NCBI RefSeq assembly: GCF_900199725.1 | Contig: NZ_LT904904.1 | Location: 1,998,168-2,031,396 of the forward strand | Direction of reading: 5' to 3' | DNA: 33,229 nt | From: Cytobacillus massiliigabonensis | GTDB taxonomy: Bacteria > Bacillota > Bacilli > Bacillales > Cytobacillaceae | Part shown: one piece after another, positions 7,914-18,177 of the stretch | Position numbering within the stretch: position 1 is the stretch's first letter | Layout: every line of letters begins with the position of its first letter | Program-made: the position numbers and the translations under genes | Notes under the pieces: generated by a model | The model's database searches: none | What the model was told of the DNA's origin: nothing | Seen by the model: only the letters and a program-made list of their open reading frames with translations

Positions 7914-7951
7914 CCTGCCATTTGATGCTGGCAGGCTTTCTCTATTTTTTT
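7914..7951. terminator. Terminator between yuxH and ligD
   Basis: CCTGCCA (7914-7920) and TGGCAGG (7929-7935) form a stem with an 8-nt loop. CTTTCTCTATTTTTT follows on the plus strand. The minus-strand T-rich run (TCTTCTGCTG) is weaker, so it may serve the convergent ligD only partly. Confidence 0.75.
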
Positions 7952-9768
7952 AAGAAATCTAGTACCGGCTGAAACTTTTGTTTTTCCTTCACTGCAAAAT
8001 ATTGATGGAAAGGGTCGCCGAGTTGATTAATTCTTTTTATAATCGCAGGAATTTGAAAATCAGTAATTTGTAAATGATCATTCACTTCCTCCCAATGAAG
8101 AGGAGCTGCAACTGTGGCTTCTTTTGTTCCTCTTGTTGAATAGGGAGCAATAATTGTTTTCCCTTCTGCATGTTGAATATAGTCAACATAAAGCCGATTG
8201 CCGCGATTTTTTTTCATCCGTTCTATTGTAAAAGAATCTGGTTCTTTTGAAACTAAGTAATTCGCAATAAAGGATGTGAATAATCTCGTTTCTTCATATG
8301 TAAACGTATTTTCCGGGAGAGGAAGATATATTTGCAGTCCTTTATTTCCGGATGTTTTAACAAAACCAATTAATTCAAGCTGATCGAGAATTTCTTTAAT
8401 ATATTTTGCTGCTTTAATTGCAAGTCCGAATGCTTCTTTTGATGGAGGATCAAGGTCAAATACAATTTCACTTGGTTTTTGATTATGTATTGTTTGAAAA
8501 GGGATATGGTATTCAAAAGCAAGCTGATTACCAAGCCATAGCAAGGTTTTTAAATGATTGCAAACAATGTAATTAATTCCATCTGCTCGTTTTGATTCAA
8601 CATATTCGGGTGCATATTCCGGACAGCTCTTTTGATAAAAGGATTCTCCGAATATTCCGTGAGGGTACCGGATGACTGTTAATAATCGATCTTTTAAAAA
8701 AGGAAGCATGTATGGAGAAATCTCTCTTAAATAATGGATGAAATCAATTTTTTGTATAGGAGGATCATCCCATAATGGTTTATTTGGATGGGTAATTTCT
8801 ACATCCACTGGAAGGTTTTTTTGTCCTTGGATGAATTGATCATATGTACATAAATCTGGTTTTAAATCAAATCTGAATTGATGGAAATGTGGTTCACGCA
8901 TCTGCTCATCATATATTTCTAAATATTTTATTTCTACACAAATGGCTGGTTCTACATAAATAAATTGACTGTCTTCAGCTGCCTTATTCTCTTTAATGAT
9001 TTGGGCAAGTGCTCTCTTCTCATCAGGCTTAATGCCAAAGATAAATTGACCAATCGGAATAATTGTCTGGTTTTTGTAAACACCAGTATAAAAGTAGCCA
9101 TTTGATTTCTCAAATGAGGTGATAAAGCAAGTGGCGTATTTCCAATTTTTATACTTTATCCATAAAGAAGTTCTTTTCCCCTCTTCCCATTTATTATCTT
9201 GCTGTTTTGCTACAAGTCCTTCTCCATCATAAAGAGTAACCTTTTCCCAAACCTCAGCAAAATTTTTATAATATGGAAGCATTTGAATGAGCATCGTGCT
9301 TTTTTCATCTGGTTTTAAGGGGAGTTCACATTGTTCAAAAAATGTGTGCAATTGTGCTTTCCTAGAAAGATACGGCTCATTTTTTGCTGTCCTCCCGCTT
9401 AGTTCTAATACATCAAAAATGAGTAATCTGCAAGGGGAAGCACTTGCTTTTTCTGCAATCCTTTTTTCTGACCGCATTCTTCCTCTTACTTGAATGGAGC
9501 CAAAATGTGCCTTATAGGCATTTTCGAGAAAGACCAATTCTCCATCGAATGTGAGAGGCAGAAAAGGGGCAATTTTTTCCTTGGTCGTTTCAAGGTATAA
9601 TCGAATTTCTGGAAATAATTCTAATAGTGATTTGCCGTTTCTGCTCATAAGAGTCATCTCATTTTCATCCCAATGTAAAATCGCCCGAAACCCATCATAC
9701 TTCACTTCATAAAGCCACTCTTTCCCTTTTGGAATTTCAAAGGAAAGGCTAGGCAGCATTGGCTTCAT
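7942..9768 (-). CDS. ligD: ATP-dependent DNA ligase D (LigD)
   Basis: 608 residues, the size of the B. subtilis enzyme. It joins double-strand breaks by non-homologous end joining with Ku. The N-terminal ligase domain carries the adenylated lysine in EVKYDGFRAI (K23) and DGEGLVAK further on. The C-terminal primase-like polymerase domain has the metal-binding aspartates in VFDLDPP (D438, D440) and the nucleotide-binding segment TSGNKGLQIYLPL. No 3'-phosphoesterase domain is present, as usual in Bacillus. ATG 9768 is chosen because AAGGAGG at 9779-9785 precedes it; the upstream in-frame TTG at 9813 would read through that site. Divergent from ku with 145 bp between start codons. Confidence 0.95.
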   Translation of the reverse strand: MKPMLPSLSFEIPKGKEWLYEVKYDGFRAILHWDENEMTLMSRNGKSLLELFPEIRLYLETTKEKIAPFLPLTFDGELVFLENAYKAHFGSIQVRGRMRSEKRIAEKASASPCRLLIFDVLELSGRTAKNEPYLSRKAQLHTFFEQCELPLKPDEKSTMLIQMLPYYKNFAEVWEKVTLYDGEGLVAKQQDNKWEEGKRTSLWIKYKNWKYATCFITSFEKSNGYFYTGVYKNQTIIPIGQFIFGIKPDEKRALAQIIKENKAAEDSQFIYVEPAICVEIKYLEIYDEQMREPHFHQFRFDLKPDLCTYDQFIQGQKNLPVDVEITHPNKPLWDDPPIQKIDFIHYLREISPYMLPFLKDRLLTVIRYPHGIFGESFYQKSCPEYAPEYVESKRADGINYIVCNHLKTLLWLGNQLAFEYHIPFQTIHNQKPSEIVFDLDPPSKEAFGLAIKAAKYIKEILDQLELIGFVKTSGNKGLQIYLPLPENTFTYEETRLFTSFIANYLVSKEPDSFTIERMKKNRGNRLYVDYIQHAEGKTIIAPYSTRGTKEATVAAPLHWEEVNDHLQITDFQIPAIIKRINQLGDPFHQYFAVKEKQKFQPVLDFLKK

Positions 9769-9859
9769 ATGCTTAAACCTCCTTATGGCATACGTATCTT
9801 CTATTTTTTCCAATTATAAAAAAACTAATCGATAAGATTCTTTTTCCATCATTTTAAAT

Positions 9860-9888
9860 GTATGAGTTATGCTTTGTAACACAAATTA
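9860..9888 (+). promoter_or_regulatory. Candidate sigma-G promoter of ku
   Basis: GTATG (9860-9864) matches the sigma-G -35 consensus. CAAATTA 17 bp downstream partly matches the -10 box CATnnTA. In B. subtilis ku and ligD are expressed in the forespore under sigma-G. The match here is incomplete. Confidence 0.3.
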
Positions 9889-9913
9889 AGAACAAAAAGA
9901 TGGGAGCTTCAAT

Positions 9914-10744
9914 ATGCATACAATATGGAAAGGCAGTATTAGCTTTGGACTTGTCAACATTCCGATTAAGCTCCATGCCGCAACGGAAGATAAAGATATC
10001 AAGCTAAGAAATCTTCATAAAGAATGTCACTCACCAATTAAATATGAGAAAGTATGTCCTGTCTGTGATGTAGAGGTTAAGACAGAGGAAATTGTTAAAG
10101 CATATGAATATACAAAAGGGAAATTTGTCGTTCTTGATGAAGAGGATTTGGAAAAATTAAAAAAAGAGAAAGAAGATAAGGCGGTTGAAATTATTGATTT
10201 TGTAAAAATGGAACAAATAGATCCGATTTATTATGATCGTACGTACTATATGTCACCTGGTGATGGCGGGGGGAAGGCTTACTCCTTGCTGCGAAAGGCA
10301 CTAGAGGAATCTGAGAAAGTTGGATTAGCAAAAATTATTATTCGCTCTAAAGAGCAGCTAGCTGTTCTCCGTGTTTATGAAAAGACACTCGTAATGGAAA
10401 CGATTCATTACCCTGATGAGGTTCGAAAAGCAGGTGATGTTCCCAATGTTCCAGCAGAAGATAAAGTAACTAAGAAGGAAATTGATACGGCAATTTTGTT
10501 AATCGACCAATTAACAACAGACTTTGAGCCAGAGAAATATACGGATGAATACCGGACAGCGCTTCTTGAACTGATTGAATCAAAACGTACAGGGAAGGAA
10601 ATTGTCACACCGGTTGAAAAAGCGCCTGCTGCAAATGTGACCGACCTTATGGCAGCTCTTCAAGCATCGATTGATAAGACGAAACCGAAGAAGCCTGCGG
10701 CAAAAAAGAAACGTGCCTCATCCAAAGTGAAAAAGGAAGCATAG
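9914..10744 (+). CDS. ku: Non-homologous end joining protein Ku
   Basis: 276 residues, typical for bacterial Ku (B. subtilis 311). The homodimeric ring encircles broken DNA ends and recruits LigD. The sequence begins with the family signature MHTIWKGSISFGLVNIPIKL. A cysteine-rich segment (KECHSPIKYEKVCPVCD) near residues 35-53 is usual. The core includes YYMSPGDGGGKAYSLL and LAVLRVYEKTLVMETI. The tail from about residue 250 is lysine-rich (KKPAAKKKRASSKVKK), as in other Ku proteins that use such tails for DNA binding. The divergent arrangement with ligD makes a two-gene repair unit, thought to protect germinating spores. Confidence 0.95.
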   Translation: MHTIWKGSISFGLVNIPIKLHAATEDKDIKLRNLHKECHSPIKYEKVCPVCDVEVKTEEIVKAYEYTKGKFVVLDEEDLEKLKKEKEDKAVEIIDFVKMEQIDPIYYDRTYYMSPGDGGGKAYSLLRKALEESEKVGLAKIIIRSKEQLAVLRVYEKTLVMETIHYPDEVRKAGDVPNVPAEDKVTKKEIDTAILLIDQLTTDFEPEKYTDEYRTALLELIESKRTGKEIVTPVEKAPAANVTDLMAALQASIDKTKPKKPAAKKKRASSKVKKEA

Positions 10745-10760
10745 ATATTCTTATCATATA

Positions 10761-10799
10761 AAAGCCGATTTTATTAGAAAAAAATCGGCTTTCTTTCAA
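10761..10799 (+). terminator. Terminator of ku
   Basis: A perfect 12-bp stem (AAAGCCGATTTT with AAAATCGGCTTT) and 8-nt loop, running into TTTCTTTC. Confidence 0.85.
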
Positions 10800-10866
10800 T
10801 TTGTATTGAGTTATTTATTATTTCCTTCTAGTATATGGGATATAGTCAAAAACTGGAGCTGAAAAA

Positions 10867-11415
10867 ATGGAACAAAAAATATTGCCTGCATCTACAACTA
10901 TGAAGGAATTTGAGCAATTTTTAAAAAGTCCCTATAAAATTGGTGTTTTTTTGGATATGCATATTGCCCAACTAAAAAATGTAAATCAAATGGCAAAAGC
11001 ATGCAATAAAAAAATGATTTATCATGTTGATATGATTCACGGGATAAAAAGTGATGATTATGCAACTGAATATATTTGCCAAGAGTATAAACCGTTTGGA
11101 TTAATCTCAACGAAATCTAGTGTCATTTTAAAAGCAAAGCAAAAGGGAGTCATAGCGATTCAAAGGATTTTTCTGATTGATTCCCATGCGCTAGAAAAAA
11201 GCTATAAGCTAATAGAGAAGACCAAGCCTGATTATATCGAAGTTATGCCTGGTGCGATGCCGTGGATGATAGAAGAGGTGAATCAGCGGTTAAATACGCC
11301 TATTTTGGCTGGCGGTCTTATACGTTCGAAGGAAGAAGTGGAAAATGCATTGAAGGCTGGAGCCTCAGCGATTACGACTTCAAAGATGGATTTATGGGAA
11401 ATATTTTACGACTAA
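10867..11415 (+). CDS. glpP: Glycerol uptake operon antiterminator GlpP
   Basis: 182 residues, a TIM-barrel-like RNA-binding regulator. When glycerol 3-phosphate is present, GlpP binds the leader mRNAs of glpFK and glpD, prevents termination and stabilises the transcript. Recognisable segments are KSPYKIGVFLDMHIAQLK, VDMIHGIKSDDYATEYI, EVMPGAMPW and ILAGGLI, then KAGASAITTSKMDLW near the end. The last two resemble the phosphate-binding loops of (beta/alpha)8 barrels. The ribosome binding site GGAG lies 8 bp before the ATG. It is followed by the two leader terminators it would act on, at 11487-11545 and 14000-14055. Confidence 0.95.
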   Translation: MEQKILPASTTMKEFEQFLKSPYKIGVFLDMHIAQLKNVNQMAKACNKKMIYHVDMIHGIKSDDYATEYICQEYKPFGLISTKSSVILKAKQKGVIAIQRIFLIDSHALEKSYKLIEKTKPDYIEVMPGAMPWMIEEVNQRLNTPILAGGLIRSKEEVENALKAGASAITTSKMDLWEIFYD

Positions 11416-11421
11416 ATCTAA

Positions 11422-11450
11422 TTGACAACGTTTTCATAGAGTTGTATACT
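11422..11450 (+). promoter_or_regulatory. glpFK promoter with overlapping CcpA (cre) site
   Basis: TTGACA (11422-11427), a 17-bp spacer and TATACT (11445-11450) form a near-ideal sigma-A promoter. TGACAACGTTTTCA at 11423-11436 matches 13 of 14 positions of the cre consensus (TGWAANCGNTNWCA) and covers the -35 box. CcpA bound there would block RNA polymerase, giving glucose repression of glycerol uptake. Confidence 0.8.
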
Positions 11451-11486
11451 CAATTTACAAGTTAATTCTTTTGTGTCGGAGATTAG

Positions 11487-11545
11487 GAGATTCACACAGT
11501 TTTGCCTTCATTAAGGTGTATTCTGTCGTGGGTCTCTTTTTTTTC
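11487..11545 (+). terminator. GlpP-controlled leader terminator of glpFK
   Basis: GAGATTCACACAG (11487-11499) pairs imperfectly with CTGTCGTGGGTCTC (11523-11536), followed by eight T. The flanking GTCGGAGATTAGGAGA resembles the sequence before the glpD leader hairpin and is the probable GlpP target region. Confidence 0.8.
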
Positions 11546-11583
11546 GTCTAATTCTGCCTTTAGGATGAGAGAGGGGATTTGAG

Positions 11584-13933
<2,350 letters not shown>

Positions 13934-13937
13934 GTGT

Positions 13938-13965
13938 TTTCATTGATTGTTATGTATGTTATAAT
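13938..13965 (+). promoter_or_regulatory. Probable glpD promoter
   Basis: A perfect TATAAT (13960-13965) has a weak -35 (TTTTCA, 13938-13943, 16-bp spacer). It lies directly after glpK and before the glpD leader hairpin. No cre site was seen here, unlike glpFK. Confidence 0.55.
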
Positions 13966-13999
13966 GAAAATAAGTTAATAGCTCGGCAGGAGAACCGGA

Positions 14000-14055
14000 G
14001 AGACCACAAAATCATTATCGTTTATCGATAATGTATTTTGTGGTCTCTTTTTTGT
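14000..14055 (+). terminator. GlpP-controlled leader terminator of glpD
   Basis: A very stable 21-bp stem (14000-14020 with 14026-14047, one bulged base at 14034), loop TTTAT, then seven T. It lies about 110 bp before glpD. GGAGAACCGGAGAGACC just before and into the stem resembles the glpFK leader. In B. subtilis GlpP acts at this position. Confidence 0.88.
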
Positions 14056-14162
14056 GTTCTGCTCCAGTGCAAACCATGACCGCATGTACCTTTATTGTTG
14101 CGGGCTTTCATTAACGGGAATAACTTATACTGATTACCTTTTAATAAAGGGAGGACATAGGA

Positions 14163-15827
14163 ATGAAATTCTCAAATCATAATCGAAGTGAAATGATAAA
14201 TAAGCTAAAAAATGAAACGTTTGATGTGTTAGTAATTGGCGGGGGGATTACGGGCGCTGGTATCGCTTTTGATGCATCTACTAGGGGGATGAACGTTGCA
14301 CTTGTAGAGATGCAGGATTTTGCAGCGGGAACTTCAAGCCGCTCAACAAAGCTCGTTCACGGCGGACTTCGCTACTTAAAACAATTTGAAGTGAAAATGG
14401 TTGCCGAAGTAGGCAAAGAACGAGCGATTGTTTATGAAAATGGTCCCCATGTAACGACACCAGAGTGGATGCTGCTGCCGATGCATAAAGGGGGCACATT
14501 TGGGAAATTTAGCACCTCCATCGGTCTAAGAGTATACGACTTTCTTGCCGGGGTTAAAAAGGCAGAACGCAGAACGATGCTAAATGTGCAGGAAACAATT
14601 AATAAGGAGCCTTTAGTTAAGAAGGATGGACTTAAAGGCGGAGGTTATTATGTTGAATACCGTACAGATGATGCCCGTTTAACAATCGAAGTGATGAAAG
14701 CGGCAGCAGACAAAGGGGCAACACCGCTAAATTATACAAAGGTTGAACAGCTGCTATATGAAAATGGAAAAGTAGTTGGTGTTCTTGCTGCTGATCAGCT
14801 TACTGGTGAGAAATATGAAATTAAAGCAGTGAAGATAGTCAATGCTGCTGGTCCATGGGTGGATTCGATCCGAGAAAAAGATGGATCAAAAAAGGGAAAG
14901 ACACTGCAGCTGACAAAAGGGGTTCACTTAGTGATTGACCAATCCCGTTTTCCATTAAAACAAGCTGTTTATTTTGATACACCAGATAAACGAATGGTTT
15001 TTGCCATTCCGAGAGAAGGTAAAGCATATGTAGGGACAACAGATACTTTTTATGGAGATGATCCAGTAAGCCCGCACATGACAGCTGAGGACCGCGAGTA
15101 TATTATTCAAGCGATTAATTATATGTTCCCGGAGGTGAAAATTACGGAGGCAGACGTAGAATCAAGCTGGGCAGGTGTTCGTCCGCTTATTTGGGAAGAA
15201 GGAAAAGATCCTTCTGAAATATCCCGTAAGGATGAAATTTGGGAATCTGAAACTGGTTTAATCACCATTGCTGGAGGAAAACTGACAGGCTATCGAAAAA
15301 TGGCGGAAACGATTGTTGATGTTCTTGTTAAAAAATTTAGTGAAGAACAAAATAGAAATTTCCCAAGCTGCCAAACAAAGCATTTGCCAATTTCCGGCGG
15401 GGAAGTGGGGGGCTCAAGTAAATTTAAGGAATTTATAGCTGGGCAAATCGAAGCTGGCGTTGCAGCAGGCTTAACGAAAGAAGATGCGGCACATCTTGCA
15501 GCTATGTACGGTTCTAATGTTCCTGATTTATTTAAATTGGTAAAAGGTCATGGCAAAAATGAAGCAGAAAAATATCAAATGCCTGTTAGACTTTTGGTTA
15601 AATTAAAATATGCATTAGAAAATGAAATGGCTGCAACGCCAATCGACTTCTTTAATCGCAGAACAGGTGCGATCTTGTTTGATATCGAAACAGTAAGAAC
15701 ATATCAAGAACAAGTTCTTAATTATATGGCAGACTACTTTGATTGGAATCAGGATGTAAGGGCAAAATTTGAAGCCGGGATGCACCAGGCTTTAAAAGAT
15801 GCTGCAGTTCCATCTGATTTACAATAA
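14163..15827 (+). CDS. glpD: Aerobic glycerol-3-phosphate dehydrogenase GlpD
   Basis: 554 residues (B. subtilis 555). A peripheral membrane flavoenzyme that oxidises glycerol 3-phosphate to dihydroxyacetone phosphate and passes electrons to menaquinone. The FAD-binding Rossmann motif is [12 protein letters not shown] (22-33), followed by [17 protein letters not shown]. The substrate domain includes [12 protein letters not shown] and [16 protein letters not shown]. The C-terminal helical cap carries [13 protein letters not shown]. The ribosome binding site AAGGGAGG (14147-14154) is 8 bp before the ATG. Regulated by GlpP through the leader terminator; completes the pathway started by GlpF and GlpK. 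Confidence 0.97.
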   Translation: MKFSNHNRSEMINKLKNETFDVLVIGGGITGAGIAFDASTRGMNVALVEMQDFAAGTSSRSTKLVHGGLRYLKQFEVKMVAEVGKERAIVYENGPHVTTPEWMLLPMHKGGTFGKFSTSIGLRVYDFLAGVKKAERRTMLNVQETINKEPLVKKDGLKGGGYYVEYRTDDARLTIEVMKAAADKGATPLNYTKVEQLLYENGKVVGVLAADQLTGEKYEIKAVKIVNAAGPWVDSIREKDGSKKGKTLQLTKGVHLVIDQSRFPLKQAVYFDTPDKRMVFAIPREGKAYVGTTDTFYGDDPVSPHMTAEDREYIIQAINYMFPEVKITEADVESSWAGVRPLIWEEGKDPSEISRKDEIWESETGLITIAGGKLTGYRKMAETIVDVLVKKFSEEQNRNFPSCQTKHLPISGGEVGGSSKFKEFIAGQIEAGVAAGLTKEDAAHLAAMYGSNVPDLFKLVKGHGKNEAEKYQMPVRLLVKLKYALENEMAATPIDFFNRRTGAILFDIETVRTYQEQVLNYMADYFDWNQDVRAKFEAGMHQALKDAAVPSDLQ

Positions 15828-15865
15828 TATTTTTTGAGTGAATTGAACATTTAAGAAGAGTGAAT

Positions 15866-15906
15866 CAGCCCCAATCGTTTTCGATTGGGGCTGGTTTATT
15901 TTTTTA
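15866..15906 (+). terminator. Terminator of glpD
   Basis: A perfect 12-bp stem (CAGCCCCAATCG with CGATTGGGGCTG) and TTTT loop, followed by GTTTATTTTTTTAT. Confidence 0.92.
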
Positions 15907-16007
15907 TAAATGATCCCCGAGAACATGAAAAAATTGTGATGACGGTAACCAAGAGGACTATAGAGTGAACATAAATGGAACTTTAATCTCAGTTGCTCTA
16001 TTTTTAC

Positions 16008-16802
16008 TTAACCCCATACTTCCTTTAAAGTTTCTCTGAAAATCTCATTCAAGTGTTGCGTTGGATCTGTAATTTGTACGTTCAAACTCCTTGCATAATC
16101 CTCTAAACGAATGATTTCCTTATCTAAAAATAGATTGATTAGATCAATTCTAGGTTCCAAATCTAACTCGTCGCCAGACATTTTTCTTTTCAATAAAATA
16201 TCGATTTCCTCTCTAAGCTCACCGGTAGGCAATAACACCTCAATTAAGCTTTGAAACTCAATAGGAGGAAGTGTGTATTTTTTTTCGATCCATTGGGCAG
16301 CTAAGATTGGGCGGAGTACGTAAAAATATTTTTTTATTTTCACATGTTCACCCTGCAGGTACTCTCGATAGTTGCCTTTTGCCATATTTAGATAGTGGTA
16401 TAAACAAGATGCGGGTGAGAAAACCTTCTCTGCTAAGGTTTTTAATTTTTCCTTTGTTGAGAATGCTTCATGATACTCTATGCTTGAATGTAACCACTCC
16501 ATTAGTGGTGGATTTGATTTTCTAAACAGTCTCAATGCTTTCGTAAGTTCCCATCCGCTCACATCTAATAGTTCATCCATTGGAATTGAGATTGGGTCAT
16601 TTTTCGGTATCTCAATCACATCTCTTCCTCGGTCAATGGAAAGATACCAATCTTTTTGATGAATATAAATAAACCGGACATCATAATCACTGTCCTTAGA
16701 AGGAAATCCCCATGCACGACTGCCAGATTCACATGAGTAAAGAATCTTTATGTTGTAATCATTCTCGATTTGTTTTAATACTTCCTGAATATGCTTTTCC
16801 AA
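16008..16802 (-). CDS. ycgL: RlaP/YcgL-type predicted nucleotidyltransferase
   Basis: 264 residues, a member of the DNA polymerase beta-like nucleotidyltransferase superfamily (the group called RlaP, RNA-ligase-associated, in RNA repair systems; B. subtilis YcgL). The active-site pattern GSRAWGF (27-33) followed by DSDYD (37-41, with the metal-binding pair D39 and D41) is clear. The following segment VRFIYIHQKDWYLSI is typical of this subgroup. No RNA ligase or phosphatase gene is adjacent, so the substrate is unknown. The TTG start at 16802 has a good ribosome binding site (GGAGG, spacer about 8). A minus-strand terminator lies 60 bp upstream. Confidence 0.8.
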   Translation of the reverse strand: MEKHIQEVLKQIENDYNIKILYSCESGSRAWGFPSKDSDYDVRFIYIHQKDWYLSIDRGRDVIEIPKNDPISIPMDELLDVSGWELTKALRLFRKSNPPLMEWLHSSIEYHEAFSTKEKLKTLAEKVFSPASCLYHYLNMAKGNYREYLQGEHVKIKKYFYVLRPILAAQWIEKKYTLPPIEFQSLIEVLLPTGELREEIDILLKRKMSGDELDLEPRIDLINLFLDKEIIRLEDYARSLNVQITDPTQHLNEIFRETLKEVWG

Positions 16803-16847
16803 GTTTTATCCTCCATTTATATAGATTTCTTTAATTATGTATGTTCT

Positions 16848-16895
16848 TTATTAAAAATAAAATCCCTGCCCCAAATTGAAGAAGGGACAGGGATT
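16848..16895 (-). terminator. Minus-strand terminator upstream of ycgL
   Basis: AATCCCTG (16861-16868) pairs with CAGGGATT (16888-16895), with CCCC/GGG pairs inside. Read on the minus strand it is followed by TTATTTTTAAT. No minus-strand gene lies upstream within 1 kb, so it is either a leader attenuator for ycgL or the end of an unannotated minus-strand RNA. Confidence 0.6.
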
Positions 16896-17160
16896 GTTGC
16901 TCCTTTTATTGTTAAAATCTACTTCCTTTAGTTTTTAGAGGAAGTTTTTTCATTAAGTTATTTGTTTTCTGATTCTCAGAAAAGGATATATGTTTGCTAT
17001 GCAGGATCGAAAGCGGTTTACCATTTTTAATTCTTTTCTTTTTTTTCATGAGGCTGCTCTACAGTGCCTCCAGAAATTCCCCCTTAATTTCTATATTAAT
17101 GCAAGGCTAACGTAATCAAGGGAGTATGAATGCAGAAAAAATAATAATAATTGTAAAAGG

Positions 17161-17292
17161 TTGACATAAATTAGTATCTTTGCTAAAATGAATGCTGATG
17201 TATTTGAGATGTAAAAGCTAAGTCGTGAATTCAGACAAAATGTCACCGCATTAGCCGTTTCATTTTGCAGAAATACGACTTTTGGTTTTTTA
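17161..17292 (+). ncRNA. Candidate small RNA: promoter plus terminator hairpin, no ORF
   Basis: TTGACA (17161-17166), 17-bp spacer and TAAAAT (17184-17189) form a strong sigma-A promoter. About 30 bp later a long hairpin follows: outer stem AAGTCGT/ACGACTT (17220-17226 with 17275-17281), inner stem CAAAATG/CATTTTG (17236-17242 with 17261-17267), 18-nt loop, then TTTGGTTTTTT. The product would be an RNA of about 95 nt. The hairpin has the same plan as the csp leader hairpin at 17753-17815, so it may be either a free-standing RNA or the leader of a lost csp copy. No csp sequence follows it. Confidence 0.5.
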
Positions 17293-17681
17293 TCGATAAG
17301 TATAATTAGGCTCTTTTTAGATTTAAGTGCGCTATAGGTAAGGAATTAAGAATAATTTTGTGGACAACAGAACATGTTGAATTTCTTCTTAAATGATCCT
17401 TTCGAAAAACAGAGAGGACCTCGCTTTTTTACACTTCAGTTTTACACATAACTTTAAAATCTCGAGAGAGTGAACAATTCCCTTATATTTTTGTTATACC
17501 TGATTCCCGCTGGCACGGCCTAGGAGCCGTAAGGATGGAAGAGAGGAAGGGCTTTCATTGTTTTAGGTTTAAGAAATTGCGAAACGTCTTCGGAACATTA
17601 TTTTGACGCTTACGCTTGACAAGAAAATGAAATCTCGAATATATCGAATAGAATGACTCGATGTCATGAAATAAAAAAGAT

Positions 17682-17710
17682 TTGACAAATAAGGGGTATG
17701 CCCTTATGAT
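17682..17710 (+). promoter_or_regulatory. csp promoter with dyad in the spacer
   Basis: TTGACA (17682-17687), 17-bp spacer and TATGAT (17705-17710). The spacer contains the inverted repeat TAAGGG-GTATG-CCCTTA (17690-17706), which touches the -10 box and could be an operator. Confidence 0.75.
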
Positions 17711-17752
17711 TAGGATAACGCTAAAGTTCGTTATATATTTTATGGATAAGTG

Positions 17753-17815
17753 GTCGTAGCTGCAATGAAATGTAGGCGATTTTTATTCCCCATTTCATTG
17801 TACTGCGACTTTTTT
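17753..17815 (+). terminator. Terminator-like hairpin in the csp leader
   Basis: GTCGTAG pairs with CTGCGAC (one G-T) as an outer stem; CAATGAAATG (17763-17772) pairs perfectly with CATTTCATTG (17791-17800) as an inner stem. The loop is 18 nt and six T follow. It lies between the promoter and the csp ribosome binding site, so most transcripts should stop here unless the structure is prevented. Confidence 0.7.
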
Positions 17816-17871
17816 ATGTTTAAGTTTATATAATAAAGACTTATAGTGAACACATTTTTGGAGGTAATCTC

Positions 17872-18072
17872 ATGAACACAGGTAAAGTAAAATGGTTTAA
17901 TGCAGAAAAAGGTTTCGGTTTCATCGAATCTTCAGAAGGTCAAGATGTATTCGTACATTTCTCAGCTATCCAATCTGAAGGCTTCAAAACTTTAGAAGAA
18001 GGTCAAGCTGTAACTTTCGAAATCGTTGAAGGTAACCGTGGACCACAAGCTGCTAACGTAGAAAAAGCATAA
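17872..18072 (+). CDS. csp: Cold shock protein (CspB/CspC family)
   Basis: 66 residues, one OB-fold cold shock domain. It binds single-stranded RNA and DNA and works as an RNA chaperone that keeps mRNA unfolded in the cold. RNP1 is KGFGFI and RNP2 is VFVHFSAI. It begins with [17 protein letters not shown] and ends [10 protein letters not shown], as in Bacillus Csp proteins. GGAGGT (17860-17865) is 6 bp from the ATG. Codon use is strongly biased (GGT, GAA, GTA, CGT), as in highly expressed genes. The leader has a terminator-like hairpin (17753-17815). Confidence 0.96.
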   Translation: MNTGKVKWFNAEKGFGFIESSEGQDVFVHFSAIQSEGFKTLEEGQAVTFEIVEGNRGPQAANVEKA

Positions 18073-18088
18073 TCATTTTTAAAATGAG

Positions 18089-18119
18089 GTGATGCATGTC
18101 AGTCATGCATCACTTTTTT
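18089..18119 (+). terminator. Terminator of the first csp
   Basis: A perfect 10-bp stem (GTGATGCATG with CATGCATCAC), 5-nt loop and six T. Confidence 0.92.
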
Positions 18120-18177
18120 ACGTTTAAAAAAATGGCATTTATACATTTGTTCGAGTTCTCCACTTTGTATTCTTCAT

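Larger units (their letters stand above)
16896..17871. other. 1-kb region without protein genes; several promoter and RNA-like signals
   Basis: No open frame here has a plausible start and length. The region contains the promoter-hairpin unit at 17161-17292 and the csp promoter and leader from 17682 (separate entries). A structured GC-richer patch at 17500-17570 includes ACGGC-CTAGGA-GCCGT. TTGACA at 17617-17622 with ATATAT/TATATC 17-18 bp downstream may be an additional promoter. I could not match 17500-17570 to a known riboswitch. Confidence 0.45.

Noticed and set aside
17500..17570. Known riboswitch (c-di-GMP, c-di-AMP, SAM, T-box)
   Set aside because: I compared it with the conserved cores I remember and none matched; kept only as an unexplained structured patch.
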